DNA of 64,000 nucleotides from Flavobacteriaceae bacterium. Lineage in GTDB: Bacteria; Bacteroidota; Bacteroidia; Flavobacteriales; Flavobacteriaceae. The DNA lies in assembly GCA_947491985.1 (NCBI GenBank), contig CANLLR010000002.1, positions 1 to 64,000 of the forward strand. The letters are read 5' to 3'. The notes beneath the pieces were generated by a model that was given only the letters and a program-made list of their open reading frames with translations, ran no database searches and was not told the origin of the DNA. Shown here piece by piece: positions 20,854-31,263 of the stretch. Within the stretch, counting starts at the first letter, position 1, and each line of letters starts with the position of its first letter. The position numbers and the translations under genes were made by a program.

Positions 20854-21846
20854 CTACTTTGTTGTTGTAAAAAATTGAACAGATTTTATTATGGCTTCCA
20901 ATTCTAACATTAAATCTCTTTTTTCTTTCGAAGGCGCATAACAAAAACCTTCTAAAATTAAAATCCGATTGTTTTTGGTATCTACAAAAGCGAAGTTAAT
21001 GAATGGTCCCGACATGAAATCGTTTTTTAAATCCCAAGTTCCTTTCGTTTCATATACGGTTTTTCCAGAAACAATAGCTTTTGAAAAAAAAGGAGAAAAA
21101 GCGGATTCTGTAATCATATTGGTTCTGGGTTTGCTTCCTCGGATGTACCTTCTGCCGATTGAATCTCTCCATTTTACAACGCTTTTTGCAAAGTTGGTAG
21201 TGTCTTTATTGGTGTTTATTGGAACTTGGTATACGAGCAAACTTAAATTACCGCTTGTAATTTCTTTTTTTAACCAAACAAACCTTTTCCCTTGAACTAC
21301 TATTTTATATTTAGAAGGGATGCTCAGTATAACATTAAATCTTGATTTTATTTTATCCGTAAGTAATTTATCATTGGTAATCTGACTTTGAAAAACTTTG
21401 ATTTCTGAAGCTTTAATTTCTTGTATAATCTTTGGTGCATTTTTTTCAATACTGTCTAATAATTCTTGAACGCTTGACCCAGAAATATGAACGGCAAGTT
21501 GTGGGGTAACGTATTCGTCTTCTTTGATGTAAAACTTGCTTTTTGACTCCTTTTTAATCACAATAATATTGCGACTGTTGGTCATAAATCCTTCTAATAA
21601 TTTTCCTGGATATTGATTTAATGTAAAAATAGGCTCCTCATCTTGTAGTCCTAAAACAGGAGAGGCAAATTTATTTCGAAGTGAATCACCTACTTCTCCG
21701 TTCCATAACTGGTCATCGATGATTACGGAAACAGCATTCATCTTGGTTAACGATTCGGAGGCGCTTGATGGTTTTTTTTGGGTGCATGATACCAGCAAGC
21801 TTAAAAAGCTTAGGACTGATACCAATAAAAAATGGGTTTTATTCAT
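20854..21846 (-). CDS. DUF4837 family lipoprotein
   Basis: Lipoprotein signal from internal Met (MNKTHFLL...LLVSC); LWNGEVGDSLRNKFASPVLGLQDEEPIF. Confidence 0.75.
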   Translation of the reverse strand: MNKTHFLLVSVLSFLSLLVSCTQKKPSSASESLTKMNAVSVIIDDQLWNGEVGDSLRNKFASPVLGLQDEEPIFTLNQYPGKLLEGFMTNSRNIIVIKKESKSKFYIKEDEYVTPQLAVHISGSSVQELLDSIEKNAPKIIQEIKASEIKVFQSQITNDKLLTDKIKSRFNVILSIPSKYKIVVQGKRFVWLKKEITSGNLSLLVYQVPINTNKDTTNFAKSVVKWRDSIGRRYIRGSKPRTNMITESAFSPFFSKAIVSGKTVYETKGTWDLKNDFMSGPFINFAFVDTKNNRILILEGFCYAPSKEKRDLMLELEAIIKSVQFFTTTK

Positions 21847-21883
21847 AATAAAATAAAACCCAAATTTATTGAAGATTTTTGTA

Positions 21884-24205
21884 TTATCCACTAATTTTTA
21901 ATTTCATTCCGGGTTGAATGCTTTCTCCTTTAATGTTGTTCCATTTTTTAATATCTGAAATGGTTACCCCAGGAAACTTTTTTGAAATGCTAAACAATGA
22001 ATCGCCTCTTTGAACTGAGTACATTTTGTCTTTTTGTTTTTGAGACATCGCGTAATCGCTGTTTTTTGCTTTTTTAGATTTTGGAGTTGTTGTGGCAATT
22101 TCTTCTTTACCCACAATTAATTTTTCGCCTTCTTTGATATTGGTGTCTGAAAGCGAGTTCCATTCTAACAAATCATTAATTGTTGTATTGTATTTTCTGG
22201 CAATTGCTCCCAAAAACTCACCTTTTCCAACAACGTGTTCGATAGGTTTCGTTTGAGCAACTTGATCAATAGTATCAGATACCGGTTGATTTGAAATAAT
22301 AATTTGAGTACCTAGTTTAACATTAGTATCCATTAAATTATTCCAATCTTTCAATTGTTGAACTGTAACATCGTGCGACTTTGCGATTGAACTTAAATTA
22401 TCGCCTTTTTGCACTACGTAATATCCTTCATGTTTAGAAGAAGTGTCATTAGTTTCTTCAACTTTGCTCTTGTCAGATTTTACAGATTTTGGCTCATTTA
22501 CAGCAATTACATCTGTTTTATCCAAAGTAGGCGTTTTTATTTCTTTCTTGACTGTGGCAACAACTCTTTCGTTTTTGATGATCTTTAAATTCGAACCAAG
22601 TAAGATGTTGTTGCTTTTCAACTTGTTCCATTTTTTTATATCCGCTACTGTAACATCGTGTTTTGAGGCAATTTCACTAATATTATCGCCGCTTTTTACT
22701 TTGTAAGTTTTAGTTACATCTTTGTAAGTCACTACTTTTTCAGAGGTGAATTTTTTATCCAATTTCGAATCAGCATTTGCTATTTGTGTGCTTTCGATAG
22801 TTTTGGCTACTGTATCTTTAACCGATGCATTTTTATCTCTATAGGCAATCTTCTCGGTGGCAACTATTTTTAAATTTCTACCAAGTGGTGCTTTATTGCT
22901 TCTTAAACCATTCCATTTTTTTAGCTCAGCAACCGTTACGCCATATTTGTTGGATATTTCACTTAAGTTATCTCCACGACGCACCTTGTGATATTTGGTA
23001 CGACTTACAAAATCACTCGCTACATACGAAGTATTTGTAGAATCATTTTGTCGTACAAAAGCCAATCTTTCGTATGGTTTTTCTCTTTTACTTTCAATAT
23101 AATCCGCATAGGCATATACTTTATCTTCATTGGAAGTAAATATGGCAATCTTATCTTTCGGCAATCGTAAATAATTGATTTTCCCGGCAATCGACGGAAT
23201 TTCATTTCGTTTATAAGAAGGATTAAAAAATTGCAATTCGGATTCTGAAATATCTAATAAATCAGAAATTTGTTTGAATGTTAGGTGCTTTTTAATACCA
23301 ATTGTATCGGTAGCAAAATGATTTGCAATGGCTTTATTTGGTTTAATTCCGTGCTCTTTATGGTATTCAAAAATGTACATTGTAGCTAAAAAAGCAGGCA
23401 AATATCCTTGCGTTTCTTTTGGAAGATTTTTACGGATATTCCAGTAATTCTGTTGTCCGCCTGAGCGTCGAATTGCTTTAGCAACATTTCCTGGACCTGA
23501 ATTGTACGATGCCAAAACCAAATCCCAATCGCCAAAAATGCCAAACATATTGGTCATGTATTGCGCTGCGGCATTACTTGCGATAATAGGATCGCTCCTT
23601 TCGTCAATATAAGTATCAATATTGATTCCGTATTGTTTACCGGTTTGATACATGAACTGCCACAAACCTGTTGCTCCCATTTTAGAAACTGCTTTTGGGT
23701 TCAAAGCCGACTCAACCACAGCTAAATATTTGATTTCAAGGGGAATGTTCTTTTTGGCTAATTCTTCTTCAAAAATCGGGAAATAAAACTGTGATATTCC
23801 CATTAATCGCTCAAATCCTTTTTTTCTGTTCTTCAAAAATGATTTGATTACATTTTCTAAACCAATATTGTATTCGATGTTGAACGGTGATTTTTCGTCG
23901 AGTCGTTTAAGTCTTTCTTTTAGCAATTCTGTTGGTAATTCAAAATCTACTTTTTCATCAACATTGACACTTTTAATGTCTGAAATCATTTCATTATATC
24001 CATCCAAATTGGTCAATTCTTTCATCCAAAGACTATCAATACACATGGCAATTTCGTCTTTAACGAATGTTTTTTTGATAGAATCTAAGAATGATATTTT
24101 GGGTTCTTGTTTAAGTGTAGCAACGTCATTCGTCGGTGTTTCTTGCGCATACAACGGGGAAATTGCAACTAAGAGTGCGAGAGTGATTTTATTTTTTATT
24201 CTCAT
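21884..24205 (-). CDS. MltD-like lytic transglycosylase with five C-terminal LysM repeats
   Basis: SLT core ESALNPKAVSKMGATGLWQFM...; five (V/K)xxGDxLxxI...LxxWN LysM units. Confidence 0.92.
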   Translation of the reverse strand: MRIKNKITLALLVAISPLYAQETPTNDVATLKQEPKISFLDSIKKTFVKDEIAMCIDSLWMKELTNLDGYNEMISDIKSVNVDEKVDFELPTELLKERLKRLDEKSPFNIEYNIGLENVIKSFLKNRKKGFERLMGISQFYFPIFEEELAKKNIPLEIKYLAVVESALNPKAVSKMGATGLWQFMYQTGKQYGINIDTYIDERSDPIIASNAAAQYMTNMFGIFGDWDLVLASYNSGPGNVAKAIRRSGGQQNYWNIRKNLPKETQGYLPAFLATMYIFEYHKEHGIKPNKAIANHFATDTIGIKKHLTFKQISDLLDISESELQFFNPSYKRNEIPSIAGKINYLRLPKDKIAIFTSNEDKVYAYADYIESKREKPYERLAFVRQNDSTNTSYVASDFVSRTKYHKVRRGDNLSEISNKYGVTVAELKKWNGLRSNKAPLGRNLKIVATEKIAYRDKNASVKDTVAKTIESTQIANADSKLDKKFTSEKVVTYKDVTKTYKVKSGDNISEIASKHDVTVADIKKWNKLKSNNILLGSNLKIIKNERVVATVKKEIKTPTLDKTDVIAVNEPKSVKSDKSKVEETNDTSSKHEGYYVVQKGDNLSSIAKSHDVTVQQLKDWNNLMDTNVKLGTQIIISNQPVSDTIDQVAQTKPIEHVVGKGEFLGAIARKYNTTINDLLEWNSLSDTNIKEGEKLIVGKEEIATTTPKSKKAKNSDYAMSQKQKDKMYSVQRGDSLFSISKKFPGVTISDIKKWNNIKGESIQPGMKLKISG

Positions 24206-24306
24206 AATTTTTTTACTAAATTATTATTCAGGCATTTACGCTAGAATAATGCAAACATAACGCGTTTAAATGAAAAATGTTGTTTAAATAGTGTTAAAAG
24301 TGCTTC

Positions 24307-25494
24307 TTAATCTAAAATTGCAGCAATGCCAGGTAAAACTTTTCCTTCTAACATTTCAAGCATGGCGCCGCCTCCAGTAGAAACATAACTCATCTTATTT
24401 TCTAATCCAAATTGTTTCACAGCAGCCACCGAATCGCCACCGCCAACAAGTGAAAAACAGCCATTTTTAGTCGATTCAGCAATGTATTCGCCAAGAGTTA
24501 TGGTTCCGTGAGCGAATTTTTCTAATTCAAAAACACCTAACGGACCGTTCCAAAGAATGGTTTTAGATTCCATGATGATCTTCTTAAAGCTATCTAACGA
24601 TTTTGGACCAGCATCCAACCCTTGCCAACCATCAGGAATTTCACGAACATCCACAACTTGAGTGTCAGCATCATTTGAAAAAGCATTCGCCGCTACTACG
24701 TCAACCGGAATGTGAATGTGAACGTTTTTCAGTTTCGCTTGGTGTAAAATTTCGAGCGCCAAGTCCATTTTATCGTCTTCGCAAATAGAGTTTCCAATTT
24801 TTCCACCCAAGGCTTTGATAAAGGTAAACGTCATTCCGCCTCCAATTATCATGTGATCTACTTTGTCTAAAATATTTTCGATAACTGTAATTTTAGATGA
24901 CACTTTCGAGCCTCCAAGAATTGCAGTAACAGGTTTTTCAGAATTTTTCAACACGCGATTTAAGCTTTCGATTTCTTTAGCCAAAAGCAATCCGAAACAT
25001 TTATGATCTGGAAAAAATTGGGCAATTATAGTGGTTGATGCATGTGCTCTGTGTGCCGTTCCGAAGGCGTCGTTAACGTATATATTGCCTAATAAAGTCA
25101 ATTCTTTTGCAAATGCCAAATCACCCGATTCTTCTTCTGGGTAAAAACGAAGGTTTTCAAGTAATAAAACTTGTCCTGGTTTTAAATTTTGAGAAGCAGT
25201 TTGAGCGATTTCGCCTTTGCAATCGGCTGCAAAAAGCACATCTACGCCCAATATTTCTGACGTTGTTGCTACAATATGTTTAAGTGAATACTTGTCTTCT
25301 TTTCCTTTTGGTCGACCTAAATGCGACATCAAAATCACACTTCCGCCATCGGCCAAAATAGCATCAATCGTTGGTTTTGCAGCTTCGATTCTATTGGCAT
25401 CGGTAACCTTAAAATTTTCGTCCAGGGGTACATTAAAATCAACTCGAATCAGTGCTTTTTTGTTGCTAAAATTGAAATCTGAGATTGTTTTCAT
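24307..25494 (-). CDS. pgk: Phosphoglycerate kinase
   Basis: [26 protein letters not shown] motifs. Confidence 0.98.
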   Translation of the reverse strand: MKTISDFNFSNKKALIRVDFNVPLDENFKVTDANRIEAAKPTIDAILADGGSVILMSHLGRPKGKEDKYSLKHIVATTSEILGVDVLFAADCKGEIAQTASQNLKPGQVLLLENLRFYPEEESGDLAFAKELTLLGNIYVNDAFGTAHRAHASTTIIAQFFPDHKCFGLLLAKEIESLNRVLKNSEKPVTAILGGSKVSSKITVIENILDKVDHMIIGGGMTFTFIKALGGKIGNSICEDDKMDLALEILHQAKLKNVHIHIPVDVVAANAFSNDADTQVVDVREIPDGWQGLDAGPKSLDSFKKIIMESKTILWNGPLGVFELEKFAHGTITLGEYIAESTKNGCFSLVGGGDSVAAVKQFGLENKMSYVSTGGGAMLEMLEGKVLPGIAAILD

Positions 25495-25522
25495 TGTTGT
25501 TGTGTTTGTTTTATTGACGTTG

Positions 25523-25530
25523 CAAAGATA
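25523..25530 (-). promoter_or_regulatory. Putative -7 element TATCTTTG for pgk
   Basis: TAnnTTTG consensus upstream of pgk. Confidence 0.5.
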
Positions 25531-25635
25531 GGTTTTTGTTTTTTTCTAAAAAAATCAGCCAAAAATTGAGCTTTATTTAAGCATCTTTCCGACCATTTTT
25601 AGGCGCAATCACGGTATTTATTTTATATTTGCTTC

Positions 25636-26784
25636 ATGCAGTTTTCAGAAATTTTAGGACAAGATCACATCAAAAATCATTTAACAACCAGTGCGAGCAA
25701 TGGGAGAATTCCGCATGCACAATTGTTCATTGGTTCCGAAGGAAGTGGCACTTTAGCCATTGCAATTGCATATGCTCAATATATCGTTTGTGGAAATGTG
25801 GGTAACGAAAATTCAGGAGAAAACACTTCGTGTAATTTAAAATTCGACCATTTATCGCATCCTGATTTGCATTTTGTATATCCATCCGTAACTACAGAGG
25901 GCGTCAAAACCAAACCGAAAAGTTTGGATTTTATCAAAGAATGGCGCCAATTTGTTAGCGAAACACCTTATGGTAGTTTGTTTGATTGGTATAAATTATT
26001 AGGCGTGGCTAACAAACAAGGCGAAATTCGTGTGGAAGATGCGAATGAAATTGTAAAATCGCTTTCGTTAAAATCACACGAAGGCGGTTATAAAGTGATG
26101 ATTGTTTGGATGGCGGATAAAATTAACATCGCCGCGTCGAATAAACTCTTGAAATTATTGGAAGAACCGAATGAAAAAACGGTTTTTATTTTGATTTCTG
26201 AAAATGAAGAAGACATTATTCAAACCATTCGCTCGCGTTGTCAGGTATTGCATTTTAAAGGTTTGCCCGAAAAAACGATTAGTGAAGCCTTGCTTTTTAA
26301 CGAAGGTGTTGATGATAAAACGGCGTATAAAATTGCACATCAAGCACAAGGCAATTACAACAAAGCCTTGCATTTATTGCACAACGACACCGATGATTTG
26401 CCTTTTGAGGAATGGTTTTTAGTTTGGGTAAGAGCTGCGTTTAGAGCTAAAGGAAATGCCGCAGCAATTGAGGATTTAATTCGTTGGAGCGAGCAAATTG
26501 CGGGATTAGGTCGCGAGGCACAAAAGAAATTTTTAAATTATTGTATTGATATGTTCCGTCAAGGTTTGTTACTCAATTATGAAGCTAAAAAACTGGTGTA
26601 CATGGAACCCGTTGATGAAAAATTCAAACTCGAAAACTTTGCGCCTTTCGTAACTGGAAATAATATTACAGAGATTTTCACTTCGCTTTCTGATGCGATT
26701 TATCATATTGAACGCAACGGAAATGCAAAAATAATTTTGACCGATTTATCCATAAAATTAACCCGTTTAATTCATAAAAAATAA
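25636..26784 (+). CDS. holB: DNA polymerase III delta' subunit
   Basis: ILGQDHIKNHL...RIPHAQLFIGSEGSG; NKLLKLLEEPNEKTVFILIS; SRCQ. Confidence 0.9.
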   Translation: MQFSEILGQDHIKNHLTTSASNGRIPHAQLFIGSEGSGTLAIAIAYAQYIVCGNVGNENSGENTSCNLKFDHLSHPDLHFVYPSVTTEGVKTKPKSLDFIKEWRQFVSETPYGSLFDWYKLLGVANKQGEIRVEDANEIVKSLSLKSHEGGYKVMIVWMADKINIAASNKLLKLLEEPNEKTVFILISENEEDIIQTIRSRCQVLHFKGLPEKTISEALLFNEGVDDKTAYKIAHQAQGNYNKALHLLHNDTDDLPFEEWFLVWVRAAFRAKGNAAAIEDLIRWSEQIAGLGREAQKKFLNYCIDMFRQGLLLNYEAKKLVYMEPVDEKFKLENFAPFVTGNNITEIFTSLSDAIYHIERNGNAKIILTDLSIKLTRLIHKK

Positions 26785-26788
26785 CGCT

Positions 26789-27166
26789 ATGAACAATACT
26801 GCTTTGGTTTTGGCTTTTTTGGCACTCACTTTTATCATGTCGGCACACAATAAAATCTTTTATTGGAACGATAATATGGCTTGGTTGAAACCGCACTTTG
26901 AAAAAACCATCTTAAAAAATCAAGTGCCGTTGGCTACCGGAATTTTAGTGGTTTTGGAATTGATTGCTGGAATCTTATCGCTATCCGGAATTGTAGAATT
27001 GTACATTAACGGCGGTCGCATGTTTGGCTTTTATGGTGCTGTTTTCTCTTGTATTTCGTTGCTTTTTATGCTTTTCGGACAACGATTGGCTAAAGATTAC
27101 GATGGTGCTCGAACCATTGCCATTTATTTTGTTCCAGCGGTTTTAGGAGTTTTTTGGTTGAGTTAA
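26789..27166 (+). CDS. DoxX-like small membrane protein
   Basis: Four hydrophobic segments in a 125-aa ORF. Confidence 0.55.
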   Translation: MNNTALVLAFLALTFIMSAHNKIFYWNDNMAWLKPHFEKTILKNQVPLATGILVVLELIAGILSLSGIVELYINGGRMFGFYGAVFSCISLLFMLFGQRLAKDYDGARTIAIYFVPAVLGVFWLS

Positions 27167-29428
27167 TTACAAACTCGCTTTGAACAATTTCAGTTCGTCC
27201 CAAGTGAATTGATTGCCGTATTTTTCTTTTAATTCGCCCGCCGTATCGCCTTTAAATCCTTTGAAAATTATGGTCAATTCGGCAATCTTATCTTCAGGTA
27301 ACACATCAGAGATACTGATGGTTTCGGTTTCGATTAATTTGGCTAAATGATTGCTAATGGTTTGTGGTGTTAATTTTCTTAGGCTTGCTATTTCTTTGAT
27401 GGAATTGCGTTGTTGCCAGAGTTCGTAGGTTTCTTGAACGGTATTTTTTTTGGGTTCTTTTGATTTTTGTTTTTTTGCGTAACGGTTTACTTCTTCCTCA
27501 TCTTCAATTAACGTGACATGCAAATTTTTAAATGTAGCTCGAATGGTTTCGAGTTTTTTTGCTTTATAGTTTTTTATGGCTTCCGATGTTAAATTTTCTT
27601 TAGAAATAACGTCACCGTTAACGATGGTTTCAATTAACAATTTGGCTTTCATCATTTGTAAAACCGCTTTGACTTGTAGTTCTTCTAAAACCAATAATTC
27701 GTCATAAAAGGCTTTTACTTTTTTGATGCGTTGTACTTCCTCGAGCTTCCATAAAATTTCATGAACCAAATTGTCCATCGGTTGAATAAAATAAGTATAA
27801 GCCGCTTGCATGCGTTCTGAAACAAATTGTAAATCAAAAGTTTGTGCAAAAATTTTGTTCAATTGTGAAATAAATTTTTGTGACGGTTCGATTAATTTAT
27901 CCATTTCTAAAGCTTGTGCTTTTGCCCAATTGGAGTGTTTAGTTTTTTCAGAGATTTCTGATTTTTCATTGTAACTGAATTGGTGATTGCGCCATTGTTG
28001 CGCCAAATCCACCCAATCAAAACTTGATTTTAGGTAATTGTGAATAAAATCTTTCGTGTCATTTTCTAATTTGTGCGCTAAATCGCCTTCGGACGTTTTA
28101 TTTTCGGCATATTGCATCACATCTTGATCATTGGAAATGCCGTTCATCCGCAAAGGAGAAAGTAATACCAATCCGTTTAATGATCGCAAACGCGACAAGG
28201 CAACATACGCTTGTCCGGGAAGAAACACTTGTGAAACATCGAGCGCAGCCTTATCAAACGTTAATCCTTGGCTTTTGTGAACCGTAATCGCCCACGCTAA
28301 TTTTATAGGATAATGTACAAAAGTTCCCAGCACTTCTTCGTCAATTTCTTTGGTGTTTTCGTTGATCGAATAGCGAATGTTTTGCCATTCGTACTTTTCG
28401 ACTTCAATCGTTTTATTTTCATCGGGAAAATGTACAATTATTTCGGCTTCGGATAGCGATTTTACCACGCCCATTTTTCCGTTGAAATAATTTTTATCCT
28501 GCGACAAATCGTTTTTAATAAACATAATTTGAGCACCGATTTTGAGCTGTAGATTTTCTTCAACTGGATAAATTTTATCGGGAAAATCGCCCACAATTTC
28601 TGCTTTGTTATTCGTTATTTTACCTTCTAAATCAGCAAGTGATTGCACATTGATGCTATCAGCTTTTGCATTGTGCGTGGTTAAAGTGATGTATCCTTTA
28701 TTGGCTTTTAAATCGAAATTGGGTTGCACAAACTGATTCAAAACCAGTACATCATTATTCGAAATTTGATTGTTCCGTAAATTGTTTAAGATGGAAATAA
28801 ATTGTTCGTCTGTTTGACGGAAAATCTTTGATAACTCGATATATATGGGTGGATTTTGTTGTACAACATTCGAATGAAAGAAAAATTTTCCCTTGTAATA
28901 ATTCCGCAATGTTCGCCATTCTTCCTCTCGGATAACGGGCGGCAATTGCAATAAATCACCAATATAAAGCACTTGAACGCCGCCAAAAGGTTGGCTTTTT
29001 TTACGAACGGATTGCATCATATAATCGATGGCATCAAGCAAATCAGAACGGAGCATACTGACTTCGTCGATGATGAGCAACTCCATGTTTCGAATGACAG
29101 CTTTCTTTAAACCGCTCATTCTAAAATGCCTACGCAACGTATCTTTGGTTTCAAATTTGACGCTATCAGTAACATGTGCGTTGACATTAAACGCCGGAAT
29201 GAATCCTCCAAAAGGCAGTTGAAACATGGAATGAATTGTAACGCCACCTGCATTTAGAGCTGCAATTCCCGTAGGTGCCACCACTACCGTATTTTTGTGA
29301 GTAGTTTGGATTATTTTTTTAAGAAGTGTGGTTTTACCTGTTCCTGCTTTTCCGGTAAGGAAAATAGAACGGTTGGTTTGATTGATGAATTGAAGTACAT
29401 AATTGGCTTCGGCGGTAACGTTTTCCAT
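27167..29428 (-). CDS. PIF1-like AAA ATPase/helicase with C-terminal helix-turn-helix region
   Basis: TGKAGTGKTTLLK Walker A, LLIIDEVSMLR, AITVHKSQGLTFDKA, YVALSRLRSL; C-terminal EIASLRKLTPQTISNHLAKLIE. Confidence 0.9.
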   Translation of the reverse strand: MENVTAEANYVLQFINQTNRSIFLTGKAGTGKTTLLKKIIQTTHKNTVVVAPTGIAALNAGGVTIHSMFQLPFGGFIPAFNVNAHVTDSVKFETKDTLRRHFRMSGLKKAVIRNMELLIIDEVSMLRSDLLDAIDYMMQSVRKKSQPFGGVQVLYIGDLLQLPPVIREEEWRTLRNYYKGKFFFHSNVVQQNPPIYIELSKIFRQTDEQFISILNNLRNNQISNNDVLVLNQFVQPNFDLKANKGYITLTTHNAKADSINVQSLADLEGKITNNKAEIVGDFPDKIYPVEENLQLKIGAQIMFIKNDLSQDKNYFNGKMGVVKSLSEAEIIVHFPDENKTIEVEKYEWQNIRYSINENTKEIDEEVLGTFVHYPIKLAWAITVHKSQGLTFDKAALDVSQVFLPGQAYVALSRLRSLNGLVLLSPLRMNGISNDQDVMQYAENKTSEGDLAHKLENDTKDFIHNYLKSSFDWVDLAQQWRNHQFSYNEKSEISEKTKHSNWAKAQALEMDKLIEPSQKFISQLNKIFAQTFDLQFVSERMQAAYTYFIQPMDNLVHEILWKLEEVQRIKKVKAFYDELLVLEELQVKAVLQMMKAKLLIETIVNGDVISKENLTSEAIKNYKAKKLETIRATFKNLHVTLIEDEEEVNRYAKKQKSKEPKKNTVQETYELWQQRNSIKEIASLRKLTPQTISNHLAKLIETETISISDVLPEDKIAELTIIFKGFKGDTAGELKEKYGNQFTWDELKLFKASL

Positions 29429-29485
29429 GGCGTGTAATTAAAAAAACAAAATTAAAACATTGTTAATCAATATACAAAGACTCGT

Positions 29486-29519
29486 TTAAAAAAAAACGCC
29501 TTTCTAATAGAAAGGCGTT
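29486..29519 (-). terminator. Intrinsic terminator downstream of OmpH-like gene
   Basis: AACGCCTTTCTA-A-TAGAAAGGCGTT perfect stem with T-run on minus strand. Confidence 0.85.
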
Positions 29520-29542
29520 GGTAGGATTTATTCGAAAAAAAG

Positions 29543-30094
29543 TTATTTTTTTTCTTCTTTTTTTCCTTCTGATTTATACTTATTGTTAACCAATTTGGTC
29601 AATTCTTTAGTGATATCATAACTGTCTTTAGCATACAAAACCGTAGCCGCTTCGCCTGTTCCGTAGATATAATCGTAACCTTTTTCTTTACCGTACTCTT
29701 TAAAGATAGTTTTATATTTTTTTACCAAACTATCCATTTCTACTCCGCTTTCTCCTTGCAATTGTTGCAACATTCCTTGTTGCGCGTAGCGTAATTCTTG
29801 ATCTCTTTGTTGCAATTCGGCTCCTTTTTGTTGTGCCCAGGCCTGACCGTTGGCCATGGCATTTTGTTTGAAATTTTTCATTTCAGACTCTAATTTTCCT
29901 GCTTCAGATTTTAATTTATTGTCCATTTCTGCAGCTTTGCCTTTGTATTTTGCCTCGATATCTTTTGCTTCGGTGCTTTCTTCCATTAGTTTAGAAGTAT
30001 CAATGTAAGCTGTTTTAAATTCTTTTGTCTCTGTTGTTTTGTTGCAAGAAATTATCGTTGTTGCAATTGCTAAAATGAATAGTGCTTTTTTCAT
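29543..30094 (-). CDS. OmpH/Skp-like periplasmic chaperone, lipoprotein
   Basis: AYIDTSKLMEES; coiled-coil; C-terminal YGKEKGYDYIYGTGEAATVLYA. Confidence 0.85.
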   Translation of the reverse strand: MKKALFILAIATTIISCNKTTETKEFKTAYIDTSKLMEESTEAKDIEAKYKGKAAEMDNKLKSEAGKLESEMKNFKQNAMANGQAWAQQKGAELQQRDQELRYAQQGMLQQLQGESGVEMDSLVKKYKTIFKEYGKEKGYDYIYGTGEAATVLYAKDSYDITKELTKLVNNKYKSEGKKEEKK

Positions 30095-30366
30095 GCTGAT
30101 TTTTTAATTTTCTAAATTTTCTTTCTTTTAAATTCGACTCAAAAGTCTCGGGTGCCAAAAGTATACAATTTTTTATTTATGAAAGATGATTGGTTTAAAA
30201 TTTACCATTTCTTTAATTATAAGTTATCTCTATACTTTTGATATTTTAATAAGATTTAATTATTGACATTGGATTAAAATAAGGCGTTTTTAGACACTTT
30301 CTAATAATTCTCAACACTAGGCATAGCTGTTGTTAATTTTGAACAAGCTTGCGCTTTGTATCGATT

Positions 30367-31212
30367 TTAGATGTTTTTTATTACGTAAATGTGTGAAGAA
30401 TATTCTAAATTTTTGCTTCCATAGCGATTCGATTTCAAACCAATGAAAAATGCTTTGATATAATTCATTTTTCCGGATTTGTACTTTTCGGAAAGAAGAC
30501 TGACATAAAAACTATCAAATTTCATTGGAAGCACTTTTACTAATTTCAAATTTTCTTTAGCGAATAGTATTTCAATGGCTGTTTTTGAAAAATGCCACAA
30601 GTGAATTGGCACATCAAATGCTGCCCAAAACTTTCCGTAATAGTTGGCATCATACGAATTAAAATTAGGTACTGCTACGAGTATCGTTCCTGATGGTTTT
30701 AGTAATCGTTTCAATTCGGCTATTTGATGTTCTAGATTGGGAACATGTTCTAACACATGCCACATGGTAATCACATCGAAAGAATTGTTTTCTAAGGCCA
30801 CAAGGTTTTCTACAAAAGGCACTCCTTTTTTAATTGCAATTTCCTTTGCTTTTTCGCTTGGTTCGATACCAACAGTTTCCCAACCGTCATTTTTGGCTAC
30901 GGCTAAAAAATCGCCAACTCCGGCTCCGATGTCTAAAATTCGACCTTTTTGTGAATGGAAATTTAATAATCTTAATTTGTTTTTTAAAGCAATCCCTTTT
31001 ACAAATTGATACATTTTTTCAAAAAGCGAACGGTTTCCATCAGTGTGGGAAATGTAATCGTTGCTTTCGTAATAACTTGGTAATGTATCTAAAGACGGTT
31101 GTGGATGCGTAATCAACATATCCAATTCGGCATCATGAAGCAACTGAAATGTTTCTCCTGAAACGGAATAATCTTTTACTTTCAGAAAAGGTTTTGTATT
31201 TGAAATATTCAT
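30367..31212 (-). CDS. Class I SAM-dependent methyltransferase
   Basis: ILDIGAGVGDFLAVA, MWHVLEHVPN; start moved to MNISNTKPF because the upstream Met lies in a parS-like site. Confidence 0.88.
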   Translation of the reverse strand: MNISNTKPFLKVKDYSVSGETFQLLHDAELDMLITHPQPSLDTLPSYYESNDYISHTDGNRSLFEKMYQFVKGIALKNKLRLLNFHSQKGRILDIGAGVGDFLAVAKNDGWETVGIEPSEKAKEIAIKKGVPFVENLVALENNSFDVITMWHVLEHVPNLEHQIAELKRLLKPSGTILVAVPNFNSYDANYYGKFWAAFDVPIHLWHFSKTAIEILFAKENLKLVKVLPMKFDSFYVSLLSEKYKSGKMNYIKAFFIGLKSNRYGSKNLEYSSHIYVIKNI

Positions 31213-31246
31213 TAAATTCTCTTTATTTGAAGGCTTTGGCAAGATT

Positions 31247-31262
31247 CGTTTCACGTGGAACG
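31247..31262. promoter_or_regulatory. parS-like ParB-binding site CGTTTCACGTGGAACG
   Basis: Near-match to the parS consensus TGTTNCACGTGNAACA. Confidence 0.75.
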
Positions 31263-31263
31263 T

